From the NCBI RefSeq assembly GCF_009741735.1, contig NZ_WHOH01000001.1, positions 1,674,001-1,738,000 of the forward strand: a stretch of DNA of 64,000 nt. Direction: 5' to 3'. The position numbers and the translations under genes were made by a program. Under the pieces are notes generated by a model. It searched no databases. It worked only from the letters and a program-made list of their open reading frames with translations, and had not been told where the DNA came from. This DNA is from Lentibacillus sp. JNUCC-1 (GTDB taxonomy: Bacteria; Bacillota; Bacilli; Bacillales; Amphibacillaceae). The first letter of the stretch is position 1. Every line of letters begins with the position of its first letter. This document shows positions 16,498-24,251 of this stretch, piece after piece.

Positions 16498-16741
16498 GGA
16501 CAAGCTCCCTCCTTTGTTCATCGAAAATATCGGATCTGACATCTTTTCGTTCTTGTCCATATGTCTGGACAAGTGTTTCAACTGACGAAATCAGCACCCT
16601 TAAATCCAGATAAACCAAGTCAATGTCTGCGATCGATATGATCAAGTCACCTTTAATCGCCACCCCTTTATCGAGGATGACGTCGAGAATATCGATCAAT
16701 CCCACTTCTTTATTTTCAACGGTTTCTCTTAATGTCGGCAT
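16463..16741 (-). CDS. gvpS: Gas vesicle protein GvpS (GvpA/J-family)
   Basis: A second minor GvpA-like protein, 92 residues: VGLIDILDVILDKGVAIKGD, then LIISIADIDLVYLDLRVLIS. The alternating strand-helix core is complete. A short charged tail ends PDKWTD. Position between gvpL and gvpK equals that of B. megaterium gvpS. The end overlaps the start of gvpK. Confidence 0.9.
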   Translation of the reverse strand: MPTLRETVENKEVGLIDILDVILDKGVAIKGDLIISIADIDLVYLDLRVLISSVETLVQTYGQERKDVRSDIFDEQRRELVHATGQPDKWTD

Positions 16742-16759
16742 CCAATCAGCTCCCTTGCT

Positions 16760-17563
16760 TTAAGAAAAACTCGAAAAGTGATAAGCAGGCCATGGCCCGG
16801 TGGCTTGAATTTGATAACCTGCTTTCTCCATATCCTGTTCTTCGTCTTGGATCGTTTCCAGAAAGGTACTTACTTGATGTTCCGGAACGAGGTAAACACT
16901 GTTCCAGCACATCGTCTGCTCCAGTCCGGTCACATCTTTACCCAGATTCTTTTTGATAGCGGAATCCCGGGCTGAGCCGCTGAATTTCTCATGAGCAAGC
17001 TGGCATCGCTGCTCCTGTTCCTTCTCCACCTCCGTCTCGAGCAGCTTGTCAATCTTCTTCTTCTCAAAAAATTGCCGTCCAGGAGAAAGGGTTGCGATTT
17101 CTTGTTTCTTTTCTTCAATAACAGGACTGTTTTGGCTCACGCGCTCTTTCAGCTGTTCTTCATCACAATATATTTTAACGGTCCATTCTTCATGGTCCTT
17201 AACCAATTCGAATGAGGCCCGGATATGATCTTGCTGAGGTTCTATTGATGCTTTTAAACTGTCTGCATGATTGTAGATCGTACAGAACTTAAGCGGGATA
17301 ATCGTATACGTTTCGTTGAGTTGTGTGAGTACCTGATGATGGTGATAGGCTTTATCCTGCAGCCAAGGCATGTCGTTACTCACTTTTTCTTTAATGGCCT
17401 CCTCAGTGTATTCCTCCCCTTCCAAATCACTGACGATTGCCGTTACCTCATCCATTGACAGGGTATATAGCTCATGTTGGCCATCAAAACCTTTCACTTC
17501 AGGGAGGGGGGTTAATTCGAGTTCATATGTTGGTATGAGTGCGTATAAATAAATTTTATTCAT
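16760..17563 (-). CDS. gvpL: Gas vesicle protein GvpL (GvpF/L family)
   Basis: The 267-residue GvpF/L-family protein opens with the ferredoxin-like N-terminal domain MNKIYLYALIPTYELELTPL. It has a long charged helical centre and ends in the family signature ATGPWPAYHFSSF. Proteins of this family bind GvpA and help initial shell assembly. The ATG overlaps the gvpG stop by four bases (ATGA), indicating coupled translation. The family resembles gvpF in this operon, from which it is clearly divergent in sequence. Confidence 0.92.
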   Translation of the reverse strand: MNKIYLYALIPTYELELTPLPEVKGFDGQHELYTLSMDEVTAIVSDLEGEEYTEEAIKEKVSNDMPWLQDKAYHHHQVLTQLNETYTIIPLKFCTIYNHADSLKASIEPQQDHIRASFELVKDHEEWTVKIYCDEEQLKERVSQNSPVIEEKKQEIATLSPGRQFFEKKKIDKLLETEVEKEQEQRCQLAHEKFSGSARDSAIKKNLGKDVTGLEQTMCWNSVYLVPEHQVSTFLETIQDEEQDMEKAGYQIQATGPWPAYHFSSFS

Positions 17564-17829
17564 GTGTCATCTTCATCCTTTTGTTTCGTCAATTCTTCCC
17601 ATTGCTCCAGTTCCTTTTGTTTTGCAATTTCATAGCGGTCCATGAGCTCTGCTTCTTGCTGTTCATATGCTTGTTCAGACACTTCACCGAGTTCGTACAT
17701 CGTTTGCAGCTCAACCAATTTACGTTGGATCGTATTTAAGTCATAAAGTTCCTGATCTGCCTCTTCCTGAACTTTTTCTCCGACCTTCTTAACGAGATGC
17801 ATCGGCGCTGTAAACAATTTGAATAACAT
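17560..17829 (-). CDS. gvpG: Gas vesicle protein GvpG
   Basis: Small assembly protein of 89 residues. A hydrophobic N-terminus (MLFKLFTAPMHLVKKVGEKV) is followed by a helical charged stretch with the conserved LYDLNTIQRKLVELQTMYEL and GEVSEQAYEQQEAELMDRY. The sequence fits PF05120-type GvpG. It is translationally coupled at both ends: its ATG lies within the gvpF stop (TAATG) and its stop overlaps the gvpL start. Confidence 0.92.
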   Translation of the reverse strand: MLFKLFTAPMHLVKKVGEKVQEEADQELYDLNTIQRKLVELQTMYELGEVSEQAYEQQEAELMDRYEIAKQKELEQWEELTKQKDEDDT

Positions 17830-18593
17830 TACGTTTCCTCGACGGTAAGACGGATGTTGATAAAGTTATACGCCGGCCAAGGGCCCGTATATTGAAAATC
17901 CACTTTATCTTGCCATTGATCATGGGCGATGTTCACCTGTTCATCGAATTCAGCTTCACGTTCCTTGTCAATTAAGAATGAAGCATTTAAAAGCATCCGT
18001 TCTCCAATCGGATCGTTCAATACCGCTGCCTCTGCATAGGCTTCCAGAGGCTGGTAAATGTCTGTTTGGATATTTTGCTGCAGACTTGTAATCATCTTCT
18101 GGGCCGCTTCACCAAGCTTAATTCGATCATAATACCCGGCTGCTTCTGACTTGCTGTGAACAGTGCTTGCGATGGCACCTATTTCCGGCTTTTGCTGCAC
18201 CTGTTCCTCGAGCCAATCTTTTTTGCCGATCACTTTCAAGCCAACTTCTATCTTGCCTTTAATCTTCGGAAACAGCTCCGAAGACTGCGGATACAGATTC
18301 TCCAGCAAGACAGCGACGTCTTCTTTGGTTTTAAACACATTCCCAAAGCTGATTGGAATAACGGTGTCACACGTGTTCATCACTTTAGTAATCACATTTT
18401 GGTGCATCATCAGATTTTCTTTAGACGGTTTGTAAATTTTCATCGGAACTTCTGCAGCAACCATTGCGGCATCTTTGAAATGGATGGTGAAGATGTTTCG
18501 ATCTGTTTCTTCTACAGTAATCGATCCGAAATCTTTTTCTTCTTCCAGCTGGACGCCGCAAAATATATAAATCCCTGCCTCTGTTGTTTCCAT
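17829..18593 (-). CDS. gvpF: Gas vesicle protein GvpF
   Basis: The 254-residue GvpF/L-family protein starts METTEAGIYIFCGVQ, contains VIPISFGNVFKTKEDV in the middle and ends in YTGPWPAYNFINIRL, the conserved C-terminal signature. In other systems GvpF sits at the gas-facing shell surface or in the assembly complex. ATG 18593 has GGGGAGGG upstream. It follows gvpN by 16 bases. Confidence 0.93.
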   Translation of the reverse strand: METTEAGIYIFCGVQLEEEKDFGSITVEETDRNIFTIHFKDAAMVAAEVPMKIYKPSKENLMMHQNVITKVMNTCDTVIPISFGNVFKTKEDVAVLLENLYPQSSELFPKIKGKIEVGLKVIGKKDWLEEQVQQKPEIGAIASTVHSKSEAAGYYDRIKLGEAAQKMITSLQQNIQTDIYQPLEAYAEAAVLNDPIGERMLLNASFLIDKEREAEFDEQVNIAHDQWQDKVDFQYTGPWPAYNFINIRLTVEET

Positions 18594-18609
18594 TATTATT
18601 TTCCCTCCC

Positions 18610-19530
18610 CTAACTTGCTTCTGGGTTTTTACATGTTTTCACAATCAATTCTTCTGCTTCTTGTAACGGCGCATCACTGTCCATACATAAGCTCAATGTA
18701 TAGTTTAAAATATCAAGACATAACTGTTGAAAGTCTTCATCCTTACCATCAATGAGAATATCCTCTTCCTGAGCAAGCTGGCCGATCATCAGCGAAGCCC
18801 TTAAGCTCGGCCCGGGTTGTTGCGACTTTTCACACGACGTTCTCAGCTTTCTGACGATGCGAGTAATTTCATTGGCTTCTTCCGGGTCCACTTCACATTT
18901 TTCAGCGATCAGCTTAGCTTCTTGTTCAGCTTTCAAATCCGGAATGGGAATGGTAATCAGCCTGTCCCATAGCGCATCCTGGGCCTGATACACCCCGGCA
19001 TACTCAGCTGGGTTGCTTGTGAATATGATCGAAAATGATGGGTGCACACGTTCAAATGGCTTGGTTGATTTGGTTCCGTAGAGCGGAATAATATTCTCTT
19101 CCAATATAGACAAGAAGATATTATTGGTCGTTGGTCTTGAACGGGTGAATTCATCATACACAAGCGTGTAGCCATTCATAGCCGCTTCAAGCAGACGCCC
19201 ATTTTGCCATGATTCTGTGACAGTTTCATCTTTTTTATAAACGGTTCTGACATATTGATCGACCACTTTCTTGCTTGTGTACCCTGTAAAATCCCCGATC
19301 AGGTCGCGGTTGTTCAGCTCGTGATTGCCGTGAATGAGCATCACAGGCCTTCTCTTCTTGCGGGCAAGAGCCAAAGCAAGTGTGGTTTTGCCTGTCCCGG
19401 CAGGCCCAGTGAAATGCACAGGGTACCCCGTCTTCAGATAGCTAAGAGAGCGGGACAGCAGTTGCTTCGTTTCTTCATCTTGAATGAGCTGGTTTGGTTG
19501 TGTGTGTGCAGTATCTTGTAAAAAACTCAT
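18610..19530 (-). CDS. gvpN: Gas vesicle AAA+ ATPase GvpN
   Basis: MoxR-like AAA+ ATPase required for vesicle growth to full width. Walker A (GPAGTGKTTLA, about residues 40-50), Walker B (TLVYDEFTRS) and sensor-type FTSNPAEYAG are visible in order. The C-terminal lid domain follows. The protein is about 306 residues, the usual length. Two ATG codons stand six bases apart. The second (19530) is 9 bases from GGAGG, so I prefer it over 19536. Its presence between gvpR and gvpF keeps B. megaterium order. Confidence 0.95.
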   Translation of the reverse strand: MSFLQDTAHTQPNQLIQDEETKQLLSRSLSYLKTGYPVHFTGPAGTGKTTLALALARKKRRPVMLIHGNHELNNRDLIGDFTGYTSKKVVDQYVRTVYKKDETVTESWQNGRLLEAAMNGYTLVYDEFTRSRPTTNNIFLSILEENIIPLYGTKSTKPFERVHPSFSIIFTSNPAEYAGVYQAQDALWDRLITIPIPDLKAEQEAKLIAEKCEVDPEEANEITRIVRKLRTSCEKSQQPGPSLRASLMIGQLAQEEDILIDGKDEDFQQLCLDILNYTLSLCMDSDAPLQEAEELIVKTCKNPEAS

Positions 19531-19554
19531 CGGCATTATCCTCCAGTCACATCA

Positions 19555-19815
19555 TCAATTGTCGATTTTACTGCGGTAACGGATCTCCTGCCGCTTAAAT
19601 GAAGTGACTTCTTTGTCTTTGTTCATTTTCACATCATAAATACCCAGCATTTCGTCTTTTGCATACCTCTTCATGTATTCCTTTTCCTCGATCACTTCCA
19701 CTGTCAGCTGCCAGCCGCCGTCTTCAGCTTCCTCAACAGCGGTAATCTTGTGCGGAGGGGCGACATGTTCGGAAAAAAACGCATTCACATTGTCCATCAC
19801 TTCTTTAATTGCCAT
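19555..19815 (-). CDS. gvpR: Gas vesicle protein GvpR (GvpO family)
   Basis: An 86-residue GvpO-family protein. The family pattern is VEEAEDGGWQLTVEVIEEKE, followed by a YAKDEMLGIYDVKMNKDKEV segment and the terminal RQEIRYRS. B. megaterium calls the corresponding gene gvpR. It lies 25 bases before gvpN and about 60 after gvpB. The reading frame uses ATG 19815, with a GGAGGA ribosome site. Confidence 0.88.
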   Translation of the reverse strand: MAIKEVMDNVNAFFSEHVAPPHKITAVEEAEDGGWQLTVEVIEEKEYMKRYAKDEMLGIYDVKMNKDKEVTSFKRQEIRYRSKIDN

Positions 19816-19876
19816 AGTTCTCCTCCATCTGCTGTATAGTTAGAGAAGGGGAGGCCGTCTCCCCTTCATTGACTAT

Positions 19877-20137
19877 TTAGATACTGAACTGTGCGTTTCG
19901 TTCATTCTGTTGCATCGGAAGTCCTTCTTCTTCCACGTCATCTCTCAAAAGCCCAACAGCTTCAGCATAGCGCAACCATGTATCCACACTGGCTATAACC
20001 ACTCTTGCTTCTACTGTTAAAATTTCAATACCAACTACAGATACCCTTGCATAGGCATCAATGACGATACCCTTATCAAGAATACGGTCGATGACTTCTG
20101 CCAAACTTGAACTGTCTGTTGATTTTTGTACAGCCAC
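19877..20137 (-). CDS. gvpB: Major gas vesicle structural protein GvpB (GvpA family)
   Basis: Main shell subunit, which polymerises into the ribs of the gas-filled protein cylinder. The 86-residue sequence contains [40 protein letters not shown] and [14 protein letters not shown], the invariant GvpA core. It is the only full structural GvpA-type gene in the cluster: B. megaterium has both gvpA and gvpB, but no separate gvpA is present here. The start is GTG 20137 with AAAGGAG about 8 bases upstream. Confidence 0.95.
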   Translation of the reverse strand: MAVQKSTDSSSLAEVIDRILDKGIVIDAYARVSVVGIEILTVEARVVIASVDTWLRYAEAVGLLRDDVEEEGLPMQQNERNAQFSI

Positions 20138-20163
20138 TTTAAATTCTCCTTTCGAATGTCACT

Positions 20164-20628
20164 CTATGAGCCGACCTTCTTGATATCATTGGAAGATTTG
20201 ATATCTGACGACTTTTTCACATCAGCAGGGCCTTTAATATTTGTGGCGCTTTTGATATTTGAAACACCTTTAATATCGTGGACGCCTTTCACCTTATCTT
20301 TACTTTTATCAGAAGAAGAAACCTTTTCCTGAAATTCTTCTCCGGCTTCTTTTAAATTGCTGAGTTTGTCTTTCAATGTCAGTAAAGCATCTTGGGTCTT
20401 TTCTTTGGCCTTTTCGGCTGCATCATGTGCTTTATCAGCATTGTCTTCCTTTTTTTCTTCCAGTTTCTCAGAGGCTTGTCCAGCTTTAGCCTGGATCTTC
20501 TCTTCAACTTTCTCAGCGGATTGCTTCTGAGCTTCTTCCTTGGCTTTTTCTTTCAGTTCGTCCGGCGCTTTCTCAACAGCTTTCTTTGCCAGCTTCCCAA
20601 CGGTTTTCTTTACAGGCCCCGCGCCCAT
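20164..20628 (-). CDS. gvpQ: Gas vesicle protein GvpQ
   Basis: The 154-residue, Lys/Glu/Ala-rich, almost wholly helical protein consists of a basic N-terminus (VKKTVGKLAKKAVEK), a long charged coil (about 25-115), and a C-terminal tail of six-residue near-repeats. These read IKGVSN, IKSATN, IKGPAD, VKKSSD, IKSSND. ATG 20628 is preceded by GGAGGGAAACA. The gene follows gvpP by 35 bases. B. megaterium GvpQ also is lysine-rich. It is dispensable for vesicles in E. coli (established for the B. megaterium cluster). The repeat tail appears unusual. Confidence 0.82.
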   Translation of the reverse strand: MGAGPVKKTVGKLAKKAVEKAPDELKEKAKEEAQKQSAEKVEEKIQAKAGQASEKLEEKKEDNADKAHDAAEKAKEKTQDALLTLKDKLSNLKEAGEEFQEKVSSSDKSKDKVKGVHDIKGVSNIKSATNIKGPADVKKSSDIKSSNDIKKVGS

Positions 20629-20663
20629 TGTTTCCCTCCTTTTCACCATTTTGTGTGTTGTTG

Positions 20664-21098
20664 TTACGACTCCATGGCTCCCAGCAATTGATTCAGTTTA
20701 TCTTCTATCCGGCTCAGATTTTCTTTGAGTTCTTGGTTTTCTTGCTTCAATTCTTTATATGGGTCATTCGACTTTGTTTGAGCTTGTTTATGTGTTTTTG
20801 CTTCATCGTTTGTTTCATCGTCTCGGGTCTCCAGTGCGGGAAATATTTTTTGCTGATAGTTGGCCAACGAATTTGAAAGGCTTTGTTTAAGCATGAACTT
20901 GGTCTGGTCGTAAATCATTTCCCTTGCCAAATCACACAGTTCTTCTCCTGCTTTCTGAACAAAAGCTGATTTGCCAATGCCTCCAACAACCTTCTTGCCT
21001 GTATTGGCACTCGCCAAAATACCGACACTTGTTCCAATAACGCCCCCGATAATAACTGGGTTGATCGTGGTTTTACTTTGGGTTGTCTCGCTTGTCAC
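20664..21098 (-). CDS. gvpP: Gas vesicle protein GvpP
   Basis: The first gene of the cluster encodes 144 residues. A hydrophobic glycine-rich segment (NPVIIGGVIGTSVGILASAN) is followed by an amphipathic region and a C-terminal coiled coil (ELKQENQELKENLSRIEDKL). The layout parallels GvpT. The open frame runs 72 codons upstream, but AAAGGAGG followed by AAATATAT sets a GTG start at 21098. In B. megaterium gvpP follows gvpA; here gvpP comes first, and upstream DNA holds no gvpA. Confidence 0.82.
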   Translation of the reverse strand: MTSETTQSKTTINPVIIGGVIGTSVGILASANTGKKVVGGIGKSAFVQKAGEELCDLAREMIYDQTKFMLKQSLSNSLANYQQKIFPALETRDDETNDEAKTHKQAQTKSNDPYKELKQENQELKENLSRIEDKLNQLLGAMES

Positions 21099-21550
21099 AT
21101 ATATTTCCTCCTTTCTGGTTAAAAGGCCCACCGTATGGTTATAGAGCATCTTTCTCAGCTCACCTTCCTCGAAAGCCGCAACTTTCAAGGAGTTACTCTT
21201 TCTTAGCCTTTTAACACAACATTCAAACCTATATAAACGAAGTAAGACAAGCACTTGGTGTGTTAGGGATTTATTTGTAATATAAGTGCTTCCTTTAAAT
21301 GGAAATACACACAAGTCTATACACGAACAAACCGGCTTTTATCAGATTTTTTTCATATCACATCTGCTTATTCACTGACCTATAAAGACACCACATTACA
21401 GGATAATGAAATTTCTGTAACAGACTTTTATACCTTTCTCCTGAAACACTGTCGTGCATGACAGATTCCCATAAGATAGATTGCATTTAATTTCTAACTT
21501 GATATGATAGGAAAGTATATGCGTATGAAGAGATAGAAAGAAGGATCAAC
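21099..21550. other. Leader/promoter region of the gvp operon and of the divergent PAP2 gene
   Basis: No gene is supported, and in particular there is no gvpA. An 8-bp inverted repeat (AAGCACTT, complement AAGTGCTT) separated by 27 bases is located near 21250-21292. I cannot assign the gvp promoter with confidence. Confidence 0.4.
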
Positions 21551-22252
21551 ATGTTAAGAGAAAGACATTCTGTAGCGGGATTATTGCTGTGGGGCGCTTT
21601 GTTTTTAATCGGCTTTGCTGTGGTCGCTTGGGGGGTTACGTCAAAGGTTGCCTGGGTGGATGCGTTTGACATCTACTGGATTGACCGGATCCAAAGTCAT
21701 ATCGCCACCCCTATAACATGGCTGGCCAAGACGACAACAGTGCTTGGGGATCTAAAGCTGATCATTGTGCTGACCATCATAATTGCGCTTGTGCTGTTTA
21801 TAAAAAGGCTGTTTGCTGAAGGTTTGTGGTTCGGTGGCACAATCCTTTTCTGCGGTGTGATTTTGACATCGTTCATGAAAAAAGGATTTGATAGAGACAG
21901 ACCGGAGTTTCTGCAGTTGGTGGAAAAGACAAATGGCAGTTTCCCGAGCGGGCATGCGGTTGGAACGTCTTTATTTTACGGGTTAGTAGGGTTGGTGATC
22001 ATCCTTACAGTGTCAGGAGCTTGGAAAAAAGCACTCATAGGGCTCGCTACGTCCATGGTGATTGTGTACGTGATGCTCACACGAATCTACCTTGGTGCCC
22101 ATTTTCCAACAGACGTGGTGGCCGGCGTGTGCTTTGGACTGGCTTCGGCATTCATTTCCGTTGCCGTGTATATCATGGTGGAAGAACGCTTGCGCGGGGT
22201 GCTTCATAAAATTGGGATACGAGAAAAAAGTCGAGCGGATCAAGGTGCCTAA
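21551..22252 (+). CDS. PAP2-family membrane phosphatase
   Basis: Phosphatidic acid or undecaprenyl-pyrophosphate type phosphatase acting at the outer face of the membrane. The three PAP2 motifs are in order: KKGFDRDRP (about 111-119), FPSGHAVG (about 131-138) and TRIYLGAHFPTDV (about 177-189). The motif-3 Arg and His and the motif-2 His are all present. Six helices fit the 233-residue length. ATG 21551 has AAAGAAGG upstream. A strong hairpin ends the transcript and is shared with the convergent transporter gene. Confidence 0.92.
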   Translation: MLRERHSVAGLLLWGALFLIGFAVVAWGVTSKVAWVDAFDIYWIDRIQSHIATPITWLAKTTTVLGDLKLIIVLTIIIALVLFIKRLFAEGLWFGGTILFCGVILTSFMKKGFDRDRPEFLQLVEKTNGSFPSGHAVGTSLFYGLVGLVIILTVSGAWKKALIGLATSMVIVYVMLTRIYLGAHFPTDVVAGVCFGLASAFISVAVYIMVEERLRGVLHKIGIREKSRADQGA

Positions 22253-22273
22253 GTCCTTGATCCGCTCTCTATT
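22230..22273. terminator. Bidirectional terminator after the PAP2 gene
   Basis: GAGCGGATCAAGG pairs with CCTTGATCCGCTC (13 bp) across a short loop and is followed by TCTATTTTTT. The left arm overlaps the last codons of the PAP2 gene. Confidence 0.85.
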
Positions 22274-22275
22274 TT

Positions 22276-23622
22276 TTATCCGCGAGCCATTTTTCCGGGT
22301 AATTTCAGGGAGAGTCCCACGATCAGCAGGCAAAACGCAAAGCAAATCATGGCGACAAGATGCAGGTGGGCCTGGTCGAGATGGGTGTTAAATGTCAGTC
22401 CGAGAAGGCTTCCAGACAAAATGGAGCCCATGTAGCGACTGGTTTGAAAGAGCCCCGACGCCGCACCGGTCTCTTCGGGCGTGACTTGTTCATACAGCGC
22501 TGTCTGTGTCGATATGTTTGTGAACCCATTACTCATGCCCAGTACTGCCATAATCACAACAAGCCACCAAAGCGGTGAGCTTTCCTGATAGGTCAGCAGC
22601 AAGCCGGTACCTGCCAGAAGGAGGACCGCCCCGATAAACATCGGCAGCTTGGAACCGCGGTGATCCACAAGACGTCCGGCCAGGGGCGCCACTATCACAC
22701 TGAAACCAGCGAGAGACAGCATAATGACACCAGTATGTGCCTCACTATACCCGCGCACCTGCTGTAAAAAGGTCGGAAATCCAAAGAAATAGCAATAATA
22801 AACAAGATTAATACTCATAAACTGCAGATAGATCATTGTGACATTGCGGTTCTTTTTCAAAGCGTCCAGATCGATAAATGGATCGGTTCGTTTTTTTTCT
22901 TGTATATAAAACAGAATGCCCGCCACTGCAAACATCATCAAAGCCCACCAGCGGATGGTTTGATCGAGTGATAAGAGAAACAAAATAAGTCCTGCGATCG
23001 ACACGACGAAAAGCAAGATCCCGGCAAAATCAATTTTCTTGGTGTCGAAGCGGACCTGTCCTGTTTTGGGCAGAATAAATAACGCTAAAAGAAAGCCGGC
23101 AATGATAAATGGGAAATTGATCAGAAATATGGCTGGCCAGTCCCATGACGCGATCAAAAACCCACCAATGGACGGACCAAACGCTGCAGATGTCGATGCG
23201 AAAACAGACAATACCGCGATGGCACGTGCCTGTTTATCGGTGATTTCCGATCGGACCATGCTCATCCCACTCGGAAATAAGGTCGAACTTCCAATCGCCT
23301 GAAGCGCACGGCAGCCGAGCAGGAATCCGAAATTTGGAGATAAAGGTGCCAGCGCACAGGAAACAGCGACAAGAACCAACCCTGTCATAAACAGCCGCTT
23401 GGCACCGAACATATCGCTTAACTTCCCCATAACCGGCTGACCCGCTGCACTTGCCAGATAAAATATAGAGATTAGCCATGAGGCATCAGCGAATGTAAGC
23501 ATGTATTCATTTTGCAGACGGGTCAGTGCGACGGAAATCATCGACGAATTCAATGGGTTCAACATCGTCCCCAGCCCAATTGTCAGCACAAACAGCCACG
23601 TTTTCGGTTTTTTCTTTGGCAT
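22276..23622 (-). CDS. MFS drug/efflux transporter (DHA-type)
   Basis: Proton-driven major facilitator exporter, 448 residues with 12 or more helices. Motif A appears as GKLSDMFGAKR in the loop after helix 2. The helix-5 region SAAFGPSIGGFL is the exporter-type motif C. MNPLNSSMISVALTRLQNE at the N-terminus is typical of the DHA2/EmrB-like group. An in-frame GTG lies three codons earlier, but AAGGTGA spacing favours ATG 23622. No regulator is adjacent, so the substrate is unknown. Confidence 0.85.
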   Translation of the reverse strand: MPKKKPKTWLFVLTIGLGTMLNPLNSSMISVALTRLQNEYMLTFADASWLISIFYLASAAGQPVMGKLSDMFGAKRLFMTGLVLVAVSCALAPLSPNFGFLLGCRALQAIGSSTLFPSGMSMVRSEITDKQARAIAVLSVFASTSAAFGPSIGGFLIASWDWPAIFLINFPFIIAGFLLALFILPKTGQVRFDTKKIDFAGILLFVVSIAGLILFLLSLDQTIRWWALMMFAVAGILFYIQEKKRTDPFIDLDALKKNRNVTMIYLQFMSINLVYYCYFFGFPTFLQQVRGYSEAHTGVIMLSLAGFSVIVAPLAGRLVDHRGSKLPMFIGAVLLLAGTGLLLTYQESSPLWWLVVIMAVLGMSNGFTNISTQTALYEQVTPEETGAASGLFQTSRYMGSILSGSLLGLTFNTHLDQAHLHLVAMICFAFCLLIVGLSLKLPGKMARG

Positions 23623-23781
23623 TGGAATCACCTTGATGTATGGTAGCTTTATTTAACTGAAGCTTCTCTTGTTTAATATTACCATGCCGCAGCCGCAATA
23701 TTAAATGAACGGCCAAAGGGATAAAGTTGAAAACTGTCTGCTATTAGTGTTATGTTGCAAAAAAACGGAGGGGGATTCCCA

Positions 23782-24090
23782 ATGTCCGGTTTGACCATTA
23801 TATTACTTGTTGCTCTGATTGGCGTTTTTATACTGATTAAATTGGATGACAAAGGCAAGTGGGAAACTGTGTATGAAGCACAGGGGCACCAAACAGCGGA
23901 GATCCAGCGCCGTGAAAGTTATCTTAAAAGCAAAGGCCTCCATTGCCGCTTGAAGAATCACACCCCCAGCACGATCCGAATGGCAGGCATGAGAGGGGCA
24001 CAAAGCTCGACCCAATCCACACTGCAGCTGCAGGTTCATAAAAAAGAAGCGGATCAGGCATTCAGGTTTTTGAGTGAACTGAACGCATAA
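23782..24090 (+). CDS. Small membrane-anchored protein, DUF2007-like (102 aa)
   Basis: An N-terminal helix (SGLTIILLVALIGVFILIKL, residues 2-21) anchors a soluble domain of about 75 residues: WETVYEAQGHQTAEIQRRES, YLKSKGLHCRLKNH, and a final KKEADQAFRFLSELNA. The pattern resembles the DUF2007 (putative signal-transducing) fold, as judged by eye. GGAGGGGG is placed 7-8 bases before ATG 23782. It is a single-gene unit followed by a terminator. Confidence 0.65.
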   Translation: MSGLTIILLVALIGVFILIKLDDKGKWETVYEAQGHQTAEIQRRESYLKSKGLHCRLKNHTPSTIRMAGMRGAQSSTQSTLQLQVHKKEADQAFRFLSELNA

Positions 24091-24149
24091 GGCTGGGAAA
24101 TAGAATTCTGAGCACACTCGATTCTAATACTGACTTAGCGTTTGCGAAG

Positions 24150-24175
24150 CCGCTCCGGGAAAACACTGCGCTAAA
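24150..24175 (+). repeat. Degenerate fragment of the palindromic repeat
   Basis: GCTCCGGGAAAACAC matches, with one change, the GCTCGGGGAAAACAC end of the 176-bp palindromic repeat found at 47842 and 51402. Confidence 0.45.
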
Positions 24176-24180
24176 ACACT

Positions 24181-24226
24181 AAACCCGAACATTCCAATAT
24201 TCAAGTGGAATCGTTCGGGTTTTTGT
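24181..24226. terminator. Bidirectional terminator
   Basis: AAACCCGAACATTCCA pairs with TGGAATCGTTCGGGTTT with one bulged mismatch. T and A tracts follow on both strands. It serves the DUF2007-like gene and the LysM/GH18 gene. Confidence 0.85.
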
Positions 24227-24251
24227 TTGGTTAAGTTATGTTGCCTCAGTC

